Part shown: piece by piece, positions 17,689 to 27,278 of the stretch
Layout of the letters: the number at the start of each line of letters is the position of its first letter
How positions within the stretch are numbered: the first letter of the stretch is position 1
Origin: Verrucomicrobiota bacterium
GTDB taxonomy: Bacteria; Verrucomicrobiota; Verrucomicrobiia; Opitutales; Opitutaceae
NCBI GenBank assembly: GCA_030601755.1
Contig: JAUWBF010000005.1
Coordinates: 20,534-84,533 of the forward strand
DNA length: 64,000 nt
Reading direction: 5' to 3'
Made by a program: the position numbers and the translations under genes
The notes under the pieces: generated by a model
Told to the model about the DNA's origin: nothing
Databases searched by the model: none
The model's input: only the letters and a program-made list of their open reading frames with translations

Positions 17689-17800
17689 GTAGCCCCGGAC
17701 GTGAGTCCGGGGATTTCGGGGGGGGGAGAAAGCGTGAAGCCGGCGGGCGGAGGCCGAGACCTTGTTCGGCGGCTTGGTCCCCGAGCTCACGCGGGGCTAC
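17689..17800. repeat. Inverted repeat, GTAGCCCCG..CGTGAG family
   Basis: In the 219-bp gap between ffh and the AdaA-AlkA gene. Arms at 17689-17712 and 17779-17800 are imperfect mirrors built on GTAGCCCCG, CGTGAG and CGGGG. The intervening 66 bp contain a G run. Both neighbouring genes read on the minus strand, so it may also act as a terminator downstream of AdaA-AlkA's upstream neighbour, but no T tract is present. Confidence 0.7.
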
Positions 17801-17810
17801 GTGGAGGTGC

Positions 17811-19184
<1,374 letters not shown>

Positions 19185-19270
19185 CGTTGGGCGCTTGGTG
19201 GCGCAAGGCAACGCTTGAGCCGCGGTCTTTGGCGGGGCGGGCGACGAAGGCGGGGGCCGAGAACGGGCGG

Positions 19271-19681
19271 TCAGTCCGGCGACGCCCAATTGGACGAAAG
19301 CGCGGGGCGCACCGAGAGGATGTCGCGCACGCGTTGTTGCAGGGCACCGATCTGGAAGGGCTTGGCGATGTAGCCGTTGACCTGGAGGTGGGCGGCGCTC
19401 TCGACGTGGTGGCGGTCGGCGAGGGCGGTGCACATGATGACGGGCGTGGTCTTGAGCAGGGGGTGTTCGCGCATGCGTTGCACGAGTTCAAGGCCGCCGA
19501 TGATCGGCATGTTGATGTCGGTGACCAGCAGGTCGAAGCGGGCGAGGGGCGCGGTCAATTCCCACCATGCGTGGGTGCCGTCCTCGGCGTGGGCGACGTG
19601 GCAATCCGGCAGCAGATCGAGGAGGGCCTTGTGCATCATGCGGCGGCATTCCAGGTGATCGTCGGCTATCAGGATTTGCAT
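19271..19681 (-). CDS. Single-domain response regulator (CheY-like receiver)
   Basis: 136-residue receiver domain without an output domain. The acidic pair is in LIADDH, the phospho-acceptor Asp is in [13 protein letters not shown], and the switch Thr and Lys are in MCTALAD and YIAKPFQ. The partner kinase is not in view. It lies upstream of ffh on the same strand with an 86-bp gap, and is divergent from the Lrp/AsnC gene. Confidence 0.92.
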   Translation of the reverse strand: MQILIADDHLECRRMMHKALLDLLPDCHVAHAEDGTHAWWELTAPLARFDLLVTDINMPIIGGLELVQRMREHPLLKTTPVIMCTALADRHHVESAAHLQVNGYIAKPFQIGALQQRVRDILSVRPALSSNWASPD

Positions 19682-19861
19682 GGCTGTAGCGATTTGGCGG
19701 GGAGTGGGAATAGGTATGATCGGACGGGGTGGTGGCGACTTGAGGGGGATTTTTTTGCGAAAAAACGGGCATCAGGGACGGGCGCTCCGGTCGCGCGCCG
19801 CAGGGGGGGCAAAGTTTAGGATGGATATATGCGGCCGGCTTCTGCGAGTGTGCCCGTCCCT

Positions 19862-20350
19862 ATGAATCCTGTTCTGAAGCTGTTACTCGAAGGCGGCAGT
19901 CTCTCCACCGCGCAGATGGCGCAAGTGGCCGGCCTGTCCGTGGCCGAAGTTGAACAGCACCTGGAGCAGCTGAAAAAAGATAAAATCTTCCTCGGCTGGC
20001 GTCCGGTGCTCGATCTCTCGCGCGAGGCCGCAGCCGCCGCCGCCGTGCGCGCGGTCATCGAGGTTCGCGTCACCCCCGAGCGCGGGGGCGGCTTCAGCCG
20101 TCTGGCCGAGCGCCTGGCGAAGTTTGACGAGGTCGAGTCCTGCTACCTCATGTCCGGCGCGTATGACCTGCTGGTCTTCGTGAACGGCTCCAGCCTGCAG
20201 AAGGTCGCCGGCTTCGTATCCGAAAAACTCTCCACGCTCGACGGCGTTCTCTCCACCAGCACGCACTTCATGCTGCGCGCCTACAAGGAGGGCGGCTTCC
20301 TCATCGAGCAAAACGAGGTCGAGGGCCAGCGCCTCACCGTCGCTCCCTGA
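19862..20350 (+). CDS. Lrp/AsnC family transcriptional regulator
   Basis: 162-residue protein with an N-terminal winged helix-turn-helix (LLEGGSLSTAQMAQVAGLSVAEVEQHLEQLK) and a C-terminal RAM ligand-binding domain (VRAVIEVRVTPERGGG, VESCYLMSGAYDLLVFVNG). The start at 19862 (MNPVLKLLL) is preferred; an in-frame ATG 11 codons upstream is the alternative. It lies 21 bp before an aminotransferase gene on the same strand, a common pairing in which an amino acid controls its own metabolism. Confidence 0.9.
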   Translation: MNPVLKLLLEGGSLSTAQMAQVAGLSVAEVEQHLEQLKKDKIFLGWRPVLDLSREAAAAAAVRAVIEVRVTPERGGGFSRLAERLAKFDEVESCYLMSGAYDLLVFVNGSSLQKVAGFVSEKLSTLDGVLSTSTHFMLRAYKEGGFLIEQNEVEGQRLTVAP

Positions 20351-20371
20351 TCGCGGACACCGCCTACCGTC

Positions 20372-21556
20372 ATGAACGTTGACCCAAAGCAATGGGTGGC
20401 GCGCCACGTCGCGGCGCTGCCCAAGAGCGGCATTCGCGACTTCTTCGAACTCGTGGCCAAGATGAAGGGCCAGGACGTCATCTCTCTCGGCGTCGGCGAG
20501 CCCGACTTCGTCACGCCCTGGCACGTCCGCGAGGCCGCCATCTACGCGCTCGAGCGCGGCAAGACCTACTACACGTCCAACCTCGGCATGATCGAGCTGC
20601 GCCGCGCCATCGCCGACTACGTGGGCGAGCACTTCAAGGTCGGCTACCGTCCCGAGGACCAGATCATCGTCACCGTCGGCGTCTCCGAGGCCATCGACCT
20701 CGCGCTGCGCGCCTTCTGCAATCCCGGCGACAAGGTCATGTATCACCAGCCGTGCTACGTGTCCTACCACCCGAGCATCGCGCTGACCCACGCGGTCGGC
20801 GTCGAGGTGCCCACCTACGCCAAGGACAACTTCGCGCTCACCGCCGAGTCCCTGCGCGCCGCCTGGCAGCCCGGTTGCAAGGTTCTCATGCTCAACCTCC
20901 CGTGCAACCCCACGGGCGGAACCTGCTCGCTCGAGCAATTGGAGAAGATCGCCGAGTTCTGCCGCGAGAAGGACCTGCTCGTGCTCAGCGACGAGATCTA
21001 CTCCGAGCTCACCTTCGACGGCGTGCACACCAGCATCGCCACCTTCCCCGGCATGGCCGAGCGCACGATCTTCCTGCACGGCTTCTCCAAGGCCTTCGCG
21101 ATGACCGGCTGGCGCATCGGCTACGCCTGCGGCCCGGCCGTCCTCATCGACGCCATGATGAAGGTCCACCAATACACCATGCTGTGCGCGTCCATCGTCG
21201 CCCAGGAGGCCGCCCTCGAGGCGCTCCTCCGCGGCTGGGACAGCGTCTGCAAGATGCGCGAGCAATACCACCGCCGCCGCGACCTCGTTGTCCGCCGCTT
21301 CAACGAGATCGGCCTCGAGTGCCACTCGCCGCGCGGCTCGTTCTACGCGTTCCCGAGCGTCAAGCCCATCGGCGTCACCGAAAAGGAATTCGCCGTGGGC
21401 CTGCTCGAAAAGGAGAAGGTCGCCGTCGTCCCCGGCACCGCCTTCGGCGTCAACGGCACCGGCCACGTGCGCGCCTGCTTCGCCACCGGCTACGACCAGC
21501 TCATCACCGCCTGCGACCGCATGGAGCGTTTCGTCGCCGGCGTCAGGAAACCTTAG
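20372..21556 (+). CDS. Class I/II pyridoxal-phosphate aminotransferase
   Basis: 394-residue aminotransferase of the aspartate/aromatic type. It shows SLGVGEPDFVTPWHV, the substrate-binding Asn context LNLPCNPTGGTCS, the PLP Asp-Tyr pair VLSDEIYSELTFDG, and the Schiff-base Lys in HGFSKAFAMTGWRIGY. The terminal Arg that binds the alpha-carboxylate lies in GHVRACFATGYDQL. It is co-oriented with the Lrp/AsnC regulator and probably co-transcribed. The amino donor and acceptor cannot be fixed. Confidence 0.9.
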   Translation: MNVDPKQWVARHVAALPKSGIRDFFELVAKMKGQDVISLGVGEPDFVTPWHVREAAIYALERGKTYYTSNLGMIELRRAIADYVGEHFKVGYRPEDQIIVTVGVSEAIDLALRAFCNPGDKVMYHQPCYVSYHPSIALTHAVGVEVPTYAKDNFALTAESLRAAWQPGCKVLMLNLPCNPTGGTCSLEQLEKIAEFCREKDLLVLSDEIYSELTFDGVHTSIATFPGMAERTIFLHGFSKAFAMTGWRIGYACGPAVLIDAMMKVHQYTMLCASIVAQEAALEALLRGWDSVCKMREQYHRRRDLVVRRFNEIGLECHSPRGSFYAFPSVKPIGVTEKEFAVGLLEKEKVAVVPGTAFGVNGTGHVRACFATGYDQLITACDRMERFVAGVRKP

Positions 21557-21573
21557 TCGAAGCTCCGAGTTTG

Positions 21574-21617
21574 AAGTCCGGGCCCGCGGCCTGCTCTCCG
21601 GTCCGGAGCCCGGACTT
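21574..21617 (+). repeat. Hairpin AAGTCCGGG..CCCGGACTT between aminotransferase and der
   Basis: Perfect 9-bp arms (21574-21582 and 21609-21617) enclose a 26-bp GC-rich loop and are followed by TAACTTAAAACTTCTTT. This could terminate the aminotransferase operon, although the T tract is interrupted. It also resembles the other palindromic gap elements here. Confidence 0.6.
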
Positions 21618-21649
21618 TAACTTAAAACTTCTTTCTTAAACTTACATTT

Positions 21650-23185
21650 ATGTCCCGTTCCGTCGCCATCGTCGGCCGACCCAATGTCGGCAAGAGCCGC
21701 CTCTTCAACCGCCTGGCGCGGAAACGCATCTCCATCGTGCACGACCAGCCGGGCATCACCCGTGACGTCGTGTCCGCCGAGATCGACGAGGGCCAATACA
21801 CCCTGCTCGACACCGGCGGTCTCGGCCTCGTCGGCGGCGAGTCCACCGCCGAGCTGACCGCCGCCTCAGAGAAGCAGGTCGATTTCGCCATCGGCGCCGC
21901 CACCCTCATCCTCTTCGTGATCGACGGCCTCGAGGGCATCACCGGCCTCGACGCCCGCATCGGCTCCATGCTGCGCCGCTCCAAGAAGGACGTGCTCCTC
22001 GTGGTCAACAAGGCCGACTTCGACGAGTCCAAGGTCGACCTCGCCGAAGCCTACCGCCTCGGCCTCGGCGAACCCCTCTGCGTATCCGCCGAGCACGGCA
22101 ACGGTGAAAAAACCCTGCGCGCCGCCATCGTCGAGCGCCTCGGTCCGCCGCCCTCCGTCACCGACGAGACCACGACCAAGACCGCCGACGACCCGCTCTG
22201 TGTCTGCTTCATCGGCCGCCCCAACGTCGGCAAGTCCTCCCTCAGCAACCGCCTGCTCAAGAGCGACCGCCTCATCGTCAGCGACGTGCCCGGCACCACC
22301 CGCGACGCCGTGTCGCTGCCGTTCCAGTTCCGCGCGCGCAACGACAAGCTCATCGATTTCCGCCTCATCGACACCGCCGGTATCAAGGCGCAGACCAAGC
22401 TCGCCTCGCCCGTCGAGTATTTCTCCCGCCTCCGCTCGCTCGACGCCATCAAGGAGACCGACGTCGTGTTCCTCGTGCTCGACGCCGTCGATGGCGTCAC
22501 CGCGCAGGACAAGGCCATCGCCGGCGAGGCCGTCAAGGAGCGCAAGCCCATCATCGTCGTCATCAACAAGTGGGACGTCGTGCTCAAGGCCTTCAAGGCC
22601 GGCCTCGACCCCGACTGCGCGCCCGAGTCCGGCCTGCACGGCTACAAGAGCGAGCGCGAATACCGCGACAAATACGAGAAGTCCCTGCTCGACCGCCTGT
22701 TCTTCACCCCCGGTTCGCCGATCATCTTTGTGTCCGCGAAAAGTGGATACGAGATCAGCCGCATGCTCAACTCGGCGGTGAAGCTCAACCGCCTGCTCGA
22801 CTCCAAGATCCCCACAGGCCGCCTCAACGCCCGCCTGGCCTACCTCACCGAGCGCACCCCGCCGCCCTCCGTCGGCGGCAAGCGCTTCAAGGTCTACTAC
22901 GCCACCCAGACCGGCAACCGCCCCTTTCGCATCCGCATGTTCTGCAACCGCGAGGAGAAACTCACCGAACAATACCGCCGCTACCTCGAGGCCGGCATCG
23001 TCGAGGAGTTCGAGCTCTACGGTTGCCCGATCCACTTCGACCTCGTGGGCAAGGAAAAGCATGAGAGCGCCGCCTCCTTCTCCGCGCGCAAGGAACGCGA
23101 CTCCAAGGAACGCCACACGCCCAAGTGGAAGCAGCAGGAGGACTCCGGGGACGACTTTGATGCCCATGAAACACTCGAAGACTGA
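21650..23185 (+). CDS. der: Ribosome biogenesis GTPase Der (EngA)
   Basis: 511-residue double GTPase required for 50S subunit maturation. Two G domains are visible, each with GRPNVGKS (near residue 9 and near 190); the G4 motifs are NKAD and NKWD. The C-terminal KH-like domain contains KRFKVYYATQTGNRPFRIRMFCN. An acidic, Lys-rich tail of about 40 residues (ESAASFSARKERD...) exceeds the usual 440-490 residue length. Its 3' end overlaps the start of the next gene by 26 bp. Confidence 0.95.
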   Translation: MSRSVAIVGRPNVGKSRLFNRLARKRISIVHDQPGITRDVVSAEIDEGQYTLLDTGGLGLVGGESTAELTAASEKQVDFAIGAATLILFVIDGLEGITGLDARIGSMLRRSKKDVLLVVNKADFDESKVDLAEAYRLGLGEPLCVSAEHGNGEKTLRAAIVERLGPPPSVTDETTTKTADDPLCVCFIGRPNVGKSSLSNRLLKSDRLIVSDVPGTTRDAVSLPFQFRARNDKLIDFRLIDTAGIKAQTKLASPVEYFSRLRSLDAIKETDVVFLVLDAVDGVTAQDKAIAGEAVKERKPIIVVINKWDVVLKAFKAGLDPDCAPESGLHGYKSEREYRDKYEKSLLDRLFFTPGSPIIFVSAKSGYEISRMLNSAVKLNRLLDSKIPTGRLNARLAYLTERTPPPSVGGKRFKVYYATQTGNRPFRIRMFCNREEKLTEQYRRYLEAGIVEEFELYGCPIHFDLVGKEKHESAASFSARKERDSKERHTPKWKQQEDSGDDFDAHETLED

Positions 23186-24080
23186 TTACCGTGGCGGCGA
23201 GGCCGTCACCCTCACCACCAAGGCGCTCGAGCTCACCGTCACCACCTCGGTCGGTCCCCGCGTCGTTTCGCTGCGCTCGCTCAAGGGCGAGGCCGGCAAT
23301 CTCTTCCTCAAGTTCCCCGACACCGAGGAGCGCTACCACGGCTACTACCTGCGCGGCGGCCACCGCCTCTGGCACTCGCCCGAGCACATCGTGCGCACCT
23401 ACCAGCCCGACGACCAGCCCCTCGCCGTCAAGCCCCTCGCCAAGGGCGTGGCCCTCGTGCAACCGACCGAGGAAAAGACCGGCCTGCAGAAGGGCATGAA
23501 GATCGAGCTGCTCGGCGAGCGCACCGTGAAGGTCACCCACGCCCTCACCAACGAAGGCCTCTGGACCGTCGAGACCGCCGCCTGGGCGCTCACCATGCTG
23601 CGCGGCGGCGGCTACGGCGTGCTCCCGCTCCTGCCCAAGGGCAACCACGCCGACGGCGATCTGCTGCCGTCCTACGCGATCGTGCCCTGGACCTATACCG
23701 ATCTCGCCGCGCCCGTCTGGCAGCTCCACCGCGACTACTACGGCATCGACGTCGCCAAGGCCACCGCCGCCCACAAGCTCGGCATCACCAACTACCCCGG
23801 CTGGTCCGCTTACTGGGTGGATGGCACCACCTTCGTGAAATACGTCCCCGTCGAAGCCGGCGCCACCTACCCCGACATGGGCTGCGCCTTCGAGACCTTC
23901 ACCAACGGCGAGATGATCGAGTTCGAGACCCTCGGCCCGCTCACCAAGCTCGCCCCCGGCGAGAGCCTCTTCCACACCGAGCACTGGACCATCCTCGACG
24001 GTATGGAGAAACCGGATACTGACGAAAACTTCGCCGCCCTGTCCAAGGCCGTCGCCCGCTGGATCAAGACGCTCAAGTGA
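23160..24080 (+). CDS. DUF4380-like protein (aldose epimerase-like beta-sandwich)
   Basis: 306-residue protein without recognised catalytic motifs. Features reminiscent of DUF4380/galactose-mutarotase-like proteins are the opening LELTVTTSVGPRVVSLRSLKG, GGHRLWHSPEH and the middle WALTMLRGGGYGVLPLLP. The start at 23160 overlaps der; a second ATG two codons later is possible. No signal peptide is seen, so it is probably cytoplasmic. It may act on a sugar, but the assignment is only by resemblance. Confidence 0.75.
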   Translation: MPMKHSKTDYRGGEAVTLTTKALELTVTTSVGPRVVSLRSLKGEAGNLFLKFPDTEERYHGYYLRGGHRLWHSPEHIVRTYQPDDQPLAVKPLAKGVALVQPTEEKTGLQKGMKIELLGERTVKVTHALTNEGLWTVETAAWALTMLRGGGYGVLPLLPKGNHADGDLLPSYAIVPWTYTDLAAPVWQLHRDYYGIDVAKATAAHKLGITNYPGWSAYWVDGTTFVKYVPVEAGATYPDMGCAFETFTNGEMIEFETLGPLTKLAPGESLFHTEHWTILDGMEKPDTDENFAALSKAVARWIKTLK

Positions 24081-24098
24081 GCGCGGGCTGATTTTTCG

Positions 24099-24195
24099 GC
24101 CCACGAAACACACGAAAAGACACGAAAGTCCGAGAGAACCGTTCAACGGGATCATCCGGCTAAATTTTTCGTGTCCTTTCGTGTGATTCGTGGGC
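24099..24195. repeat. Inverted repeat, CACGAAACACACGAAA family
   Basis: Arms at 24099-24127 and 24167-24195 match in about 27 of 29 positions when reversed (GCCCACGAA.CACACGAAA.GACACGAAA). The loop is about 40 bp. It fills the gap before fmt. A half copy lies within the prophage at 34815-34842. Confidence 0.85.
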
Positions 24196-24208
24196 AACCC
24201 TGTCCCTG

Positions 24209-25192
24209 ATGCCTCCCCTGCGTCTCATCTTCCTCGGCTCCGACCCGATCACCCTGCCGCTGCTTGACCGGTTGGTCGACCATGAGCGCGGGCGCGTCGA
24301 GCTGATCGCCGTTTACACCCAGCCCGACAAACCCGTCGGACGCGGCCAGAAGGTCACGGCCAACGCCATAAAAACCTGGGCGCTGGCCCGCGGCCTTCCC
24401 GTTCACCAACCGGAAAAGATCACCCGCGAGGTGCGCGAGGCCTACGCCGCGCTCCGGCCCGACGTCGCGCTGGTCATGGCCTACGGCAAGATCCTGCGCC
24501 CCGCCTTCATCGACGCCGCGCGGCTCGGCACGCTCAACCTGCACGCCTCGCTGCTGCCCGACTTTCGCGGCGCCTCGCCCATCCAAACCGCCGTCGCCTC
24601 CGGCGCGACCCGCACCGGCGTGTCGCTCATGCGCATCGTGCCCGAGCTCGACGCGGGCCCCGTCGCCGATGTCGAGGCCGTTAACATCGCGCCGCTCGAC
24701 ACCGCTCTCGAGGTCGAGGCCAAGCTCGCCGCCGCCTGCGTGCCGCTCGTTGTGCGCAACCTCGACGCGCTCGCCGCCGGCACGCTGCGCTTCGTCGAGC
24801 AGGACCATGCCCGCGCCACCTTTTGCCGCCGCCTCGTGAAGGCCGACGGAGCGCTCGATTTCCGCGCGGCCGCCGCCGCGCTGGCCGCGCGCATCAACGG
24901 CCTCTTCCCCTGGCCCGCGACCACGTTCGAACTCGACGGCCAGCCCATCAAGGCCGGCCTTGCCGACGTCGCGCCGGGGCAGGGCGGGGGAGCCCCTGCG
25001 CAACCCGGTCAGGTTCTCGGTGCCGACGCCGACGGCCTGCTTGTGGCCACCGGCGACGGAGTGCTCCGGCTGCGCCGGTTGCAACGCCCCGGCGGCAAGC
25101 TCCTGCCGGCCGCCGAGTTCCTGCGCGGCTTGCCCGTCGCTCCCGGCACGTTGTTGCCCTCGGCGGAGATGTCGTCGCTGTTCGCGCATTGA
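24209..25192 (+). CDS. fmt: Methionyl-tRNA formyltransferase
   Basis: 327-residue enzyme that formylates initiator Met-tRNA using 10-formyl-THF. The catalytic-site signature LNLHASLLPDFRGASPIQ is present, preceded by the SDPITLPLLD and YTQPDKPVGRGQK segments of the Rossmann domain. The C-terminal OB-like domain (GLFPWPATTFEL, GVLRLRRLQRPGGK) is intact. The upstream gap holds a palindromic repeat; downstream lie a LysM protein and parB in the same direction. Confidence 0.95.
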   Translation: MPPLRLIFLGSDPITLPLLDRLVDHERGRVELIAVYTQPDKPVGRGQKVTANAIKTWALARGLPVHQPEKITREVREAYAALRPDVALVMAYGKILRPAFIDAARLGTLNLHASLLPDFRGASPIQTAVASGATRTGVSLMRIVPELDAGPVADVEAVNIAPLDTALEVEAKLAAACVPLVVRNLDALAAGTLRFVEQDHARATFCRRLVKADGALDFRAAAAALAARINGLFPWPATTFELDGQPIKAGLADVAPGQGGGAPAQPGQVLGADADGLLVATGDGVLRLRRLQRPGGKLLPAAEFLRGLPVAPGTLLPSAEMSSLFAH

Positions 25193-25255
25193 CGGCGTTT
25201 TACGGCGCACCGCGCGCTTGTTTTCGCGGCGCGGATGACCCACAGTGCGCCGATT

Positions 25256-25828
25256 ATGTGGAAAACCTTCGTGCTCGCCCTGCTGGCGGCGCTCACCGCC
25301 GCCCCGCTCTCCGCCCAATCGGCCAACGTCGAGCTGGCCAACCTGCGTCAGGACGTCGCCCTGCTCGTGCAGCGCATGGGCGACCTCGCGATCCGCGTCG
25401 AGAGCCTTGAGCGCGAGAACGCCGCCTTGCGCAAACAGACCGCCGCCGCCGGCGCCAGCGCCGCCACCGTCGCCCAGCTCAACGACGCCGTCGCCGAACT
25501 CAACAAGACCATCCGCGCCGCCACCGCCGAGTCGCAGCGCGAGACCCTGCAAAAAGTCGCCGTGCAGATGGAGGCGCTCGCCCGCCAGACCAACGCCGCC
25601 GTGCAGTCCGTCGCCAGCAGCCGCAGCGCCGCCGCCGTGTCCGCCCCCTCTTTCAACGACAACTACCCCAAGGAAGGCATCACCTACACCATCGAGCGCG
25701 GCGACACGCTTTCCAGCATCGCCCAAAAACTCGGCGCCAACCTGCGAGACATCATCAATGCCAACAAAATCACGGACCCCACAAAAATCCAAGTCGGCCA
25801 GACCCTCTTCATCCCCGGCGCCAAGTAA
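25256..25828 (+). CDS. Secreted LysM-domain protein with coiled coil
   Basis: 190-residue exported protein. It has an N-terminal signal peptide (MWKTFVLALLAALTAAPLSAQS), a coiled coil of about 100 residues (ESLERENAALRKQ onward) and a C-terminal LysM motif (TYTIERGDTLSSIAQKLGANLRDIINANK ... QVGQTLFIPG) that binds peptidoglycan. The start at 25256 is chosen over an upstream ATG because it begins the signal peptide. It lies 4 bp before parB, suggesting co-transcription. Confidence 0.9.
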   Translation: MWKTFVLALLAALTAAPLSAQSANVELANLRQDVALLVQRMGDLAIRVESLERENAALRKQTAAAGASAATVAQLNDAVAELNKTIRAATAESQRETLQKVAVQMEALARQTNAAVQSVASSRSAAAVSAPSFNDNYPKEGITYTIERGDTLSSIAQKLGANLRDIINANKITDPTKIQVGQTLFIPGAK

Positions 25829-25832
25829 ACCG

Positions 25833-26774
25833 ATGGCCACTCCTTCCAAATCCCGTCTCGGCCGCGGACTCGGCGGCCTCATCTCCGGCGGCGTCGCCGC
25901 CAAGCCCGCCCCCGCCAAGGCCTCGCCCGACGCGCCGGCCGCCGCCGCGGCCCAGCCCGCGCCGACGCCCAACGGCTTTCAGGAAATCCAGGTCTCCGCG
26001 ATCAAGACCAGCCCCTACCAGGCCCGCCGCGAGATCTCGCCCGACCACCTCACCGAGCTCTCCGAGAGCATCAAGTCCGAGGGCCTGCTCCAGCCGATCG
26101 TCGTGCGCAAGGTCGGCGACAAGTTCGAGCTCATCGCCGGCGAGCGTCGCTGGCGCGCCTTCCAGCTGCTCAAGATCAAGACCATCCCCGCCAAGGTCGT
26201 CGAGGCCAGCAACGCCTCCGCCGCCGCGCTCGGCCTGATCGAAAACCTCCAGCGCGAGGGCCTCAACCCGATCGACGAGGCCTACGGTTACGCCAGTCTT
26301 ATCCGCGACTTCGACCTCACCCAGGAAGACGCCGCCGAGCGCGTCGGCAAGAGCCGCGCCGCCGTGGCCAACTCGCTCCGCCTGCTCGGCCTCGACGGCG
26401 AGCTGCAGGGCTACGTCGGCAAGGGTCTGCTCAGCGTCGGCCACGCCAAGGTGCTGCTCGGCATCGAGGACGCCGCCCAGCGCGCCGTGCTCGCCCGCCG
26501 TGTGCTCGAGGAAGGCCTCAGCGTGCGCGCCACCGAAAAACTCGTGCAGGCCAAGAAGGCCGGTCACGCCGTCAACCCGGCCGCGCCCGCCGCCACCCGC
26601 AAGCTCGCCTCGGCCGACGCCGCGGCGGTCGCCTCCATCGAGAAAAAGCTCACCTCGCACTTCGGCGCGCGCGTCGCCGTGCAGCACACGCCCAAGAAGG
26701 GCAAGATCGTCATCGCCTACGCCGGCAACGACGACCTGCAGCGCATCCTCGAGAAACTTGGCGTCGAGGCCTGA
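25833..26774 (+). CDS. parB: Chromosome partitioning protein ParB
   Basis: 313-residue ParB/Spo0J homologue. It starts KSRLGRGLGGLISG, the usual ParB N-terminus that stimulates ParA. The CTP-binding ParB/Srx fold shows ELIAGERRWRAFQ and LIENLQREGLNPIDEA, and a helix-turn-helix for parS follows (TQEDAAERVGKSRAAVANSLRLL). The C-terminal dimerisation part is short and Ala-rich. parA is not in the window, so the gene is apart from it or parA lies elsewhere. The prophage begins about 60 bp after its stop. Confidence 0.94.
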   Translation: MATPSKSRLGRGLGGLISGGVAAKPAPAKASPDAPAAAAAQPAPTPNGFQEIQVSAIKTSPYQARREISPDHLTELSESIKSEGLLQPIVVRKVGDKFELIAGERRWRAFQLLKIKTIPAKVVEASNASAAALGLIENLQREGLNPIDEAYGYASLIRDFDLTQEDAAERVGKSRAAVANSLRLLGLDGELQGYVGKGLLSVGHAKVLLGIEDAAQRAVLARRVLEEGLSVRATEKLVQAKKAGHAVNPAAPAATRKLASADAAAVASIEKKLTSHFGARVAVQHTPKKGKIVIAYAGNDDLQRILEKLGVEA

Positions 26775-26794
26775 GCCCGACGATCCGCCGTATT

Positions 26795-26836
26795 CAAATT
26801 TTAGCTACGGATGACACGAATGGCGTAAATCGGCGC
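26795..26836 (+). repeat. Host intergenic repeat arm flanking the left prophage end
   Basis: Sequence CAAATTTTAGCTACGGATGA followed by CACGAATGGCGTAAATC resembles, in mirror form, the block ending GCGTAATCTGCGGTTAAAATTG at 59706-59766 on the far side of the prophage. It may be one arm of a host repeat split by prophage insertion. Confidence 0.5.
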
Positions 26837-26870
26837 GAGGTTTGAGAAAATGTGACAATGGTTTGATAAA
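26837..26870 (+). repeat. Left prophage end: two direct transposase-type sites
   Basis: GGTTTGAGAAAA (from 26839) and GGTTTGATAAAA (from 26860) are near-identical direct repeats 21 bp apart. The inner block TGACAATGGTTTGATAAA (26853-26870) is found exactly inverted at the right end. A spacing of 21 bp fits adjacent MuA-type binding sites of about 22 bp. Confidence 0.8.
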
Positions 26871-26912
26871 AACGGCCTTGAAATGGCCGTTTGGCAGGCT
26901 CGCTGCAAGACC

Positions 26913-27278
26913 CTAGACAGCCTGATGCACGGGCGTTGCAGGCCACTTGCCGAGGGGGCAGGACTCGGTCGCCAGCCAGCGCTTGAGGCTCGTGCAGCCG
27001 CATCCTGGGGCCTTGCACTTGCCCAGGCCGAGGCGGGCGCGGCCGTCCCAGTGCTCGCAGGGCGAGCAGATCGCCGAGCGGGCGGCGTAGGCCTCGGCGC
27101 TGACCACGGGGACGCCGGCCTTGATCCAGCGGCCCATGGCTCCAGTAAAGTTGACGGCCAGCTCGGCTACGGTGGGCTCGCGCAGGGGCTCGGGGGGCGG
27201 TGGTGCGTCGACGGCGGTCTGGCCGGGCTTGACGACCACGGGGACGGCGAGGTCGGGGCGGATGATGCGCAGGCTCAT
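26913..27278 (-). CDS. Phage Cys-rich small protein at distal end of tail operon
   Basis: 121-residue protein of unknown function. The start at 27276-27278 overlaps the upstream tail gene (ATGA); an ATG 6 codons earlier is possible. The C-terminal half carries a Cys cluster (CSPCEHWDGRARLGLGKC, then CGC and CPLG) that could form a zinc ribbon. It is the last late gene, about 40 bp from the prophage end. Similar short Cys-rich proteins can close phage tail operons, but no family was recognised. Confidence 0.7.
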   Translation of the reverse strand: MSLRIIRPDLAVPVVVKPGQTAVDAPPPPEPLREPTVAELAVNFTGAMGRWIKAGVPVVSAEAYAARSAICSPCEHWDGRARLGLGKCKAPGCGCTSLKRWLATESCPLGKWPATPVHQAV

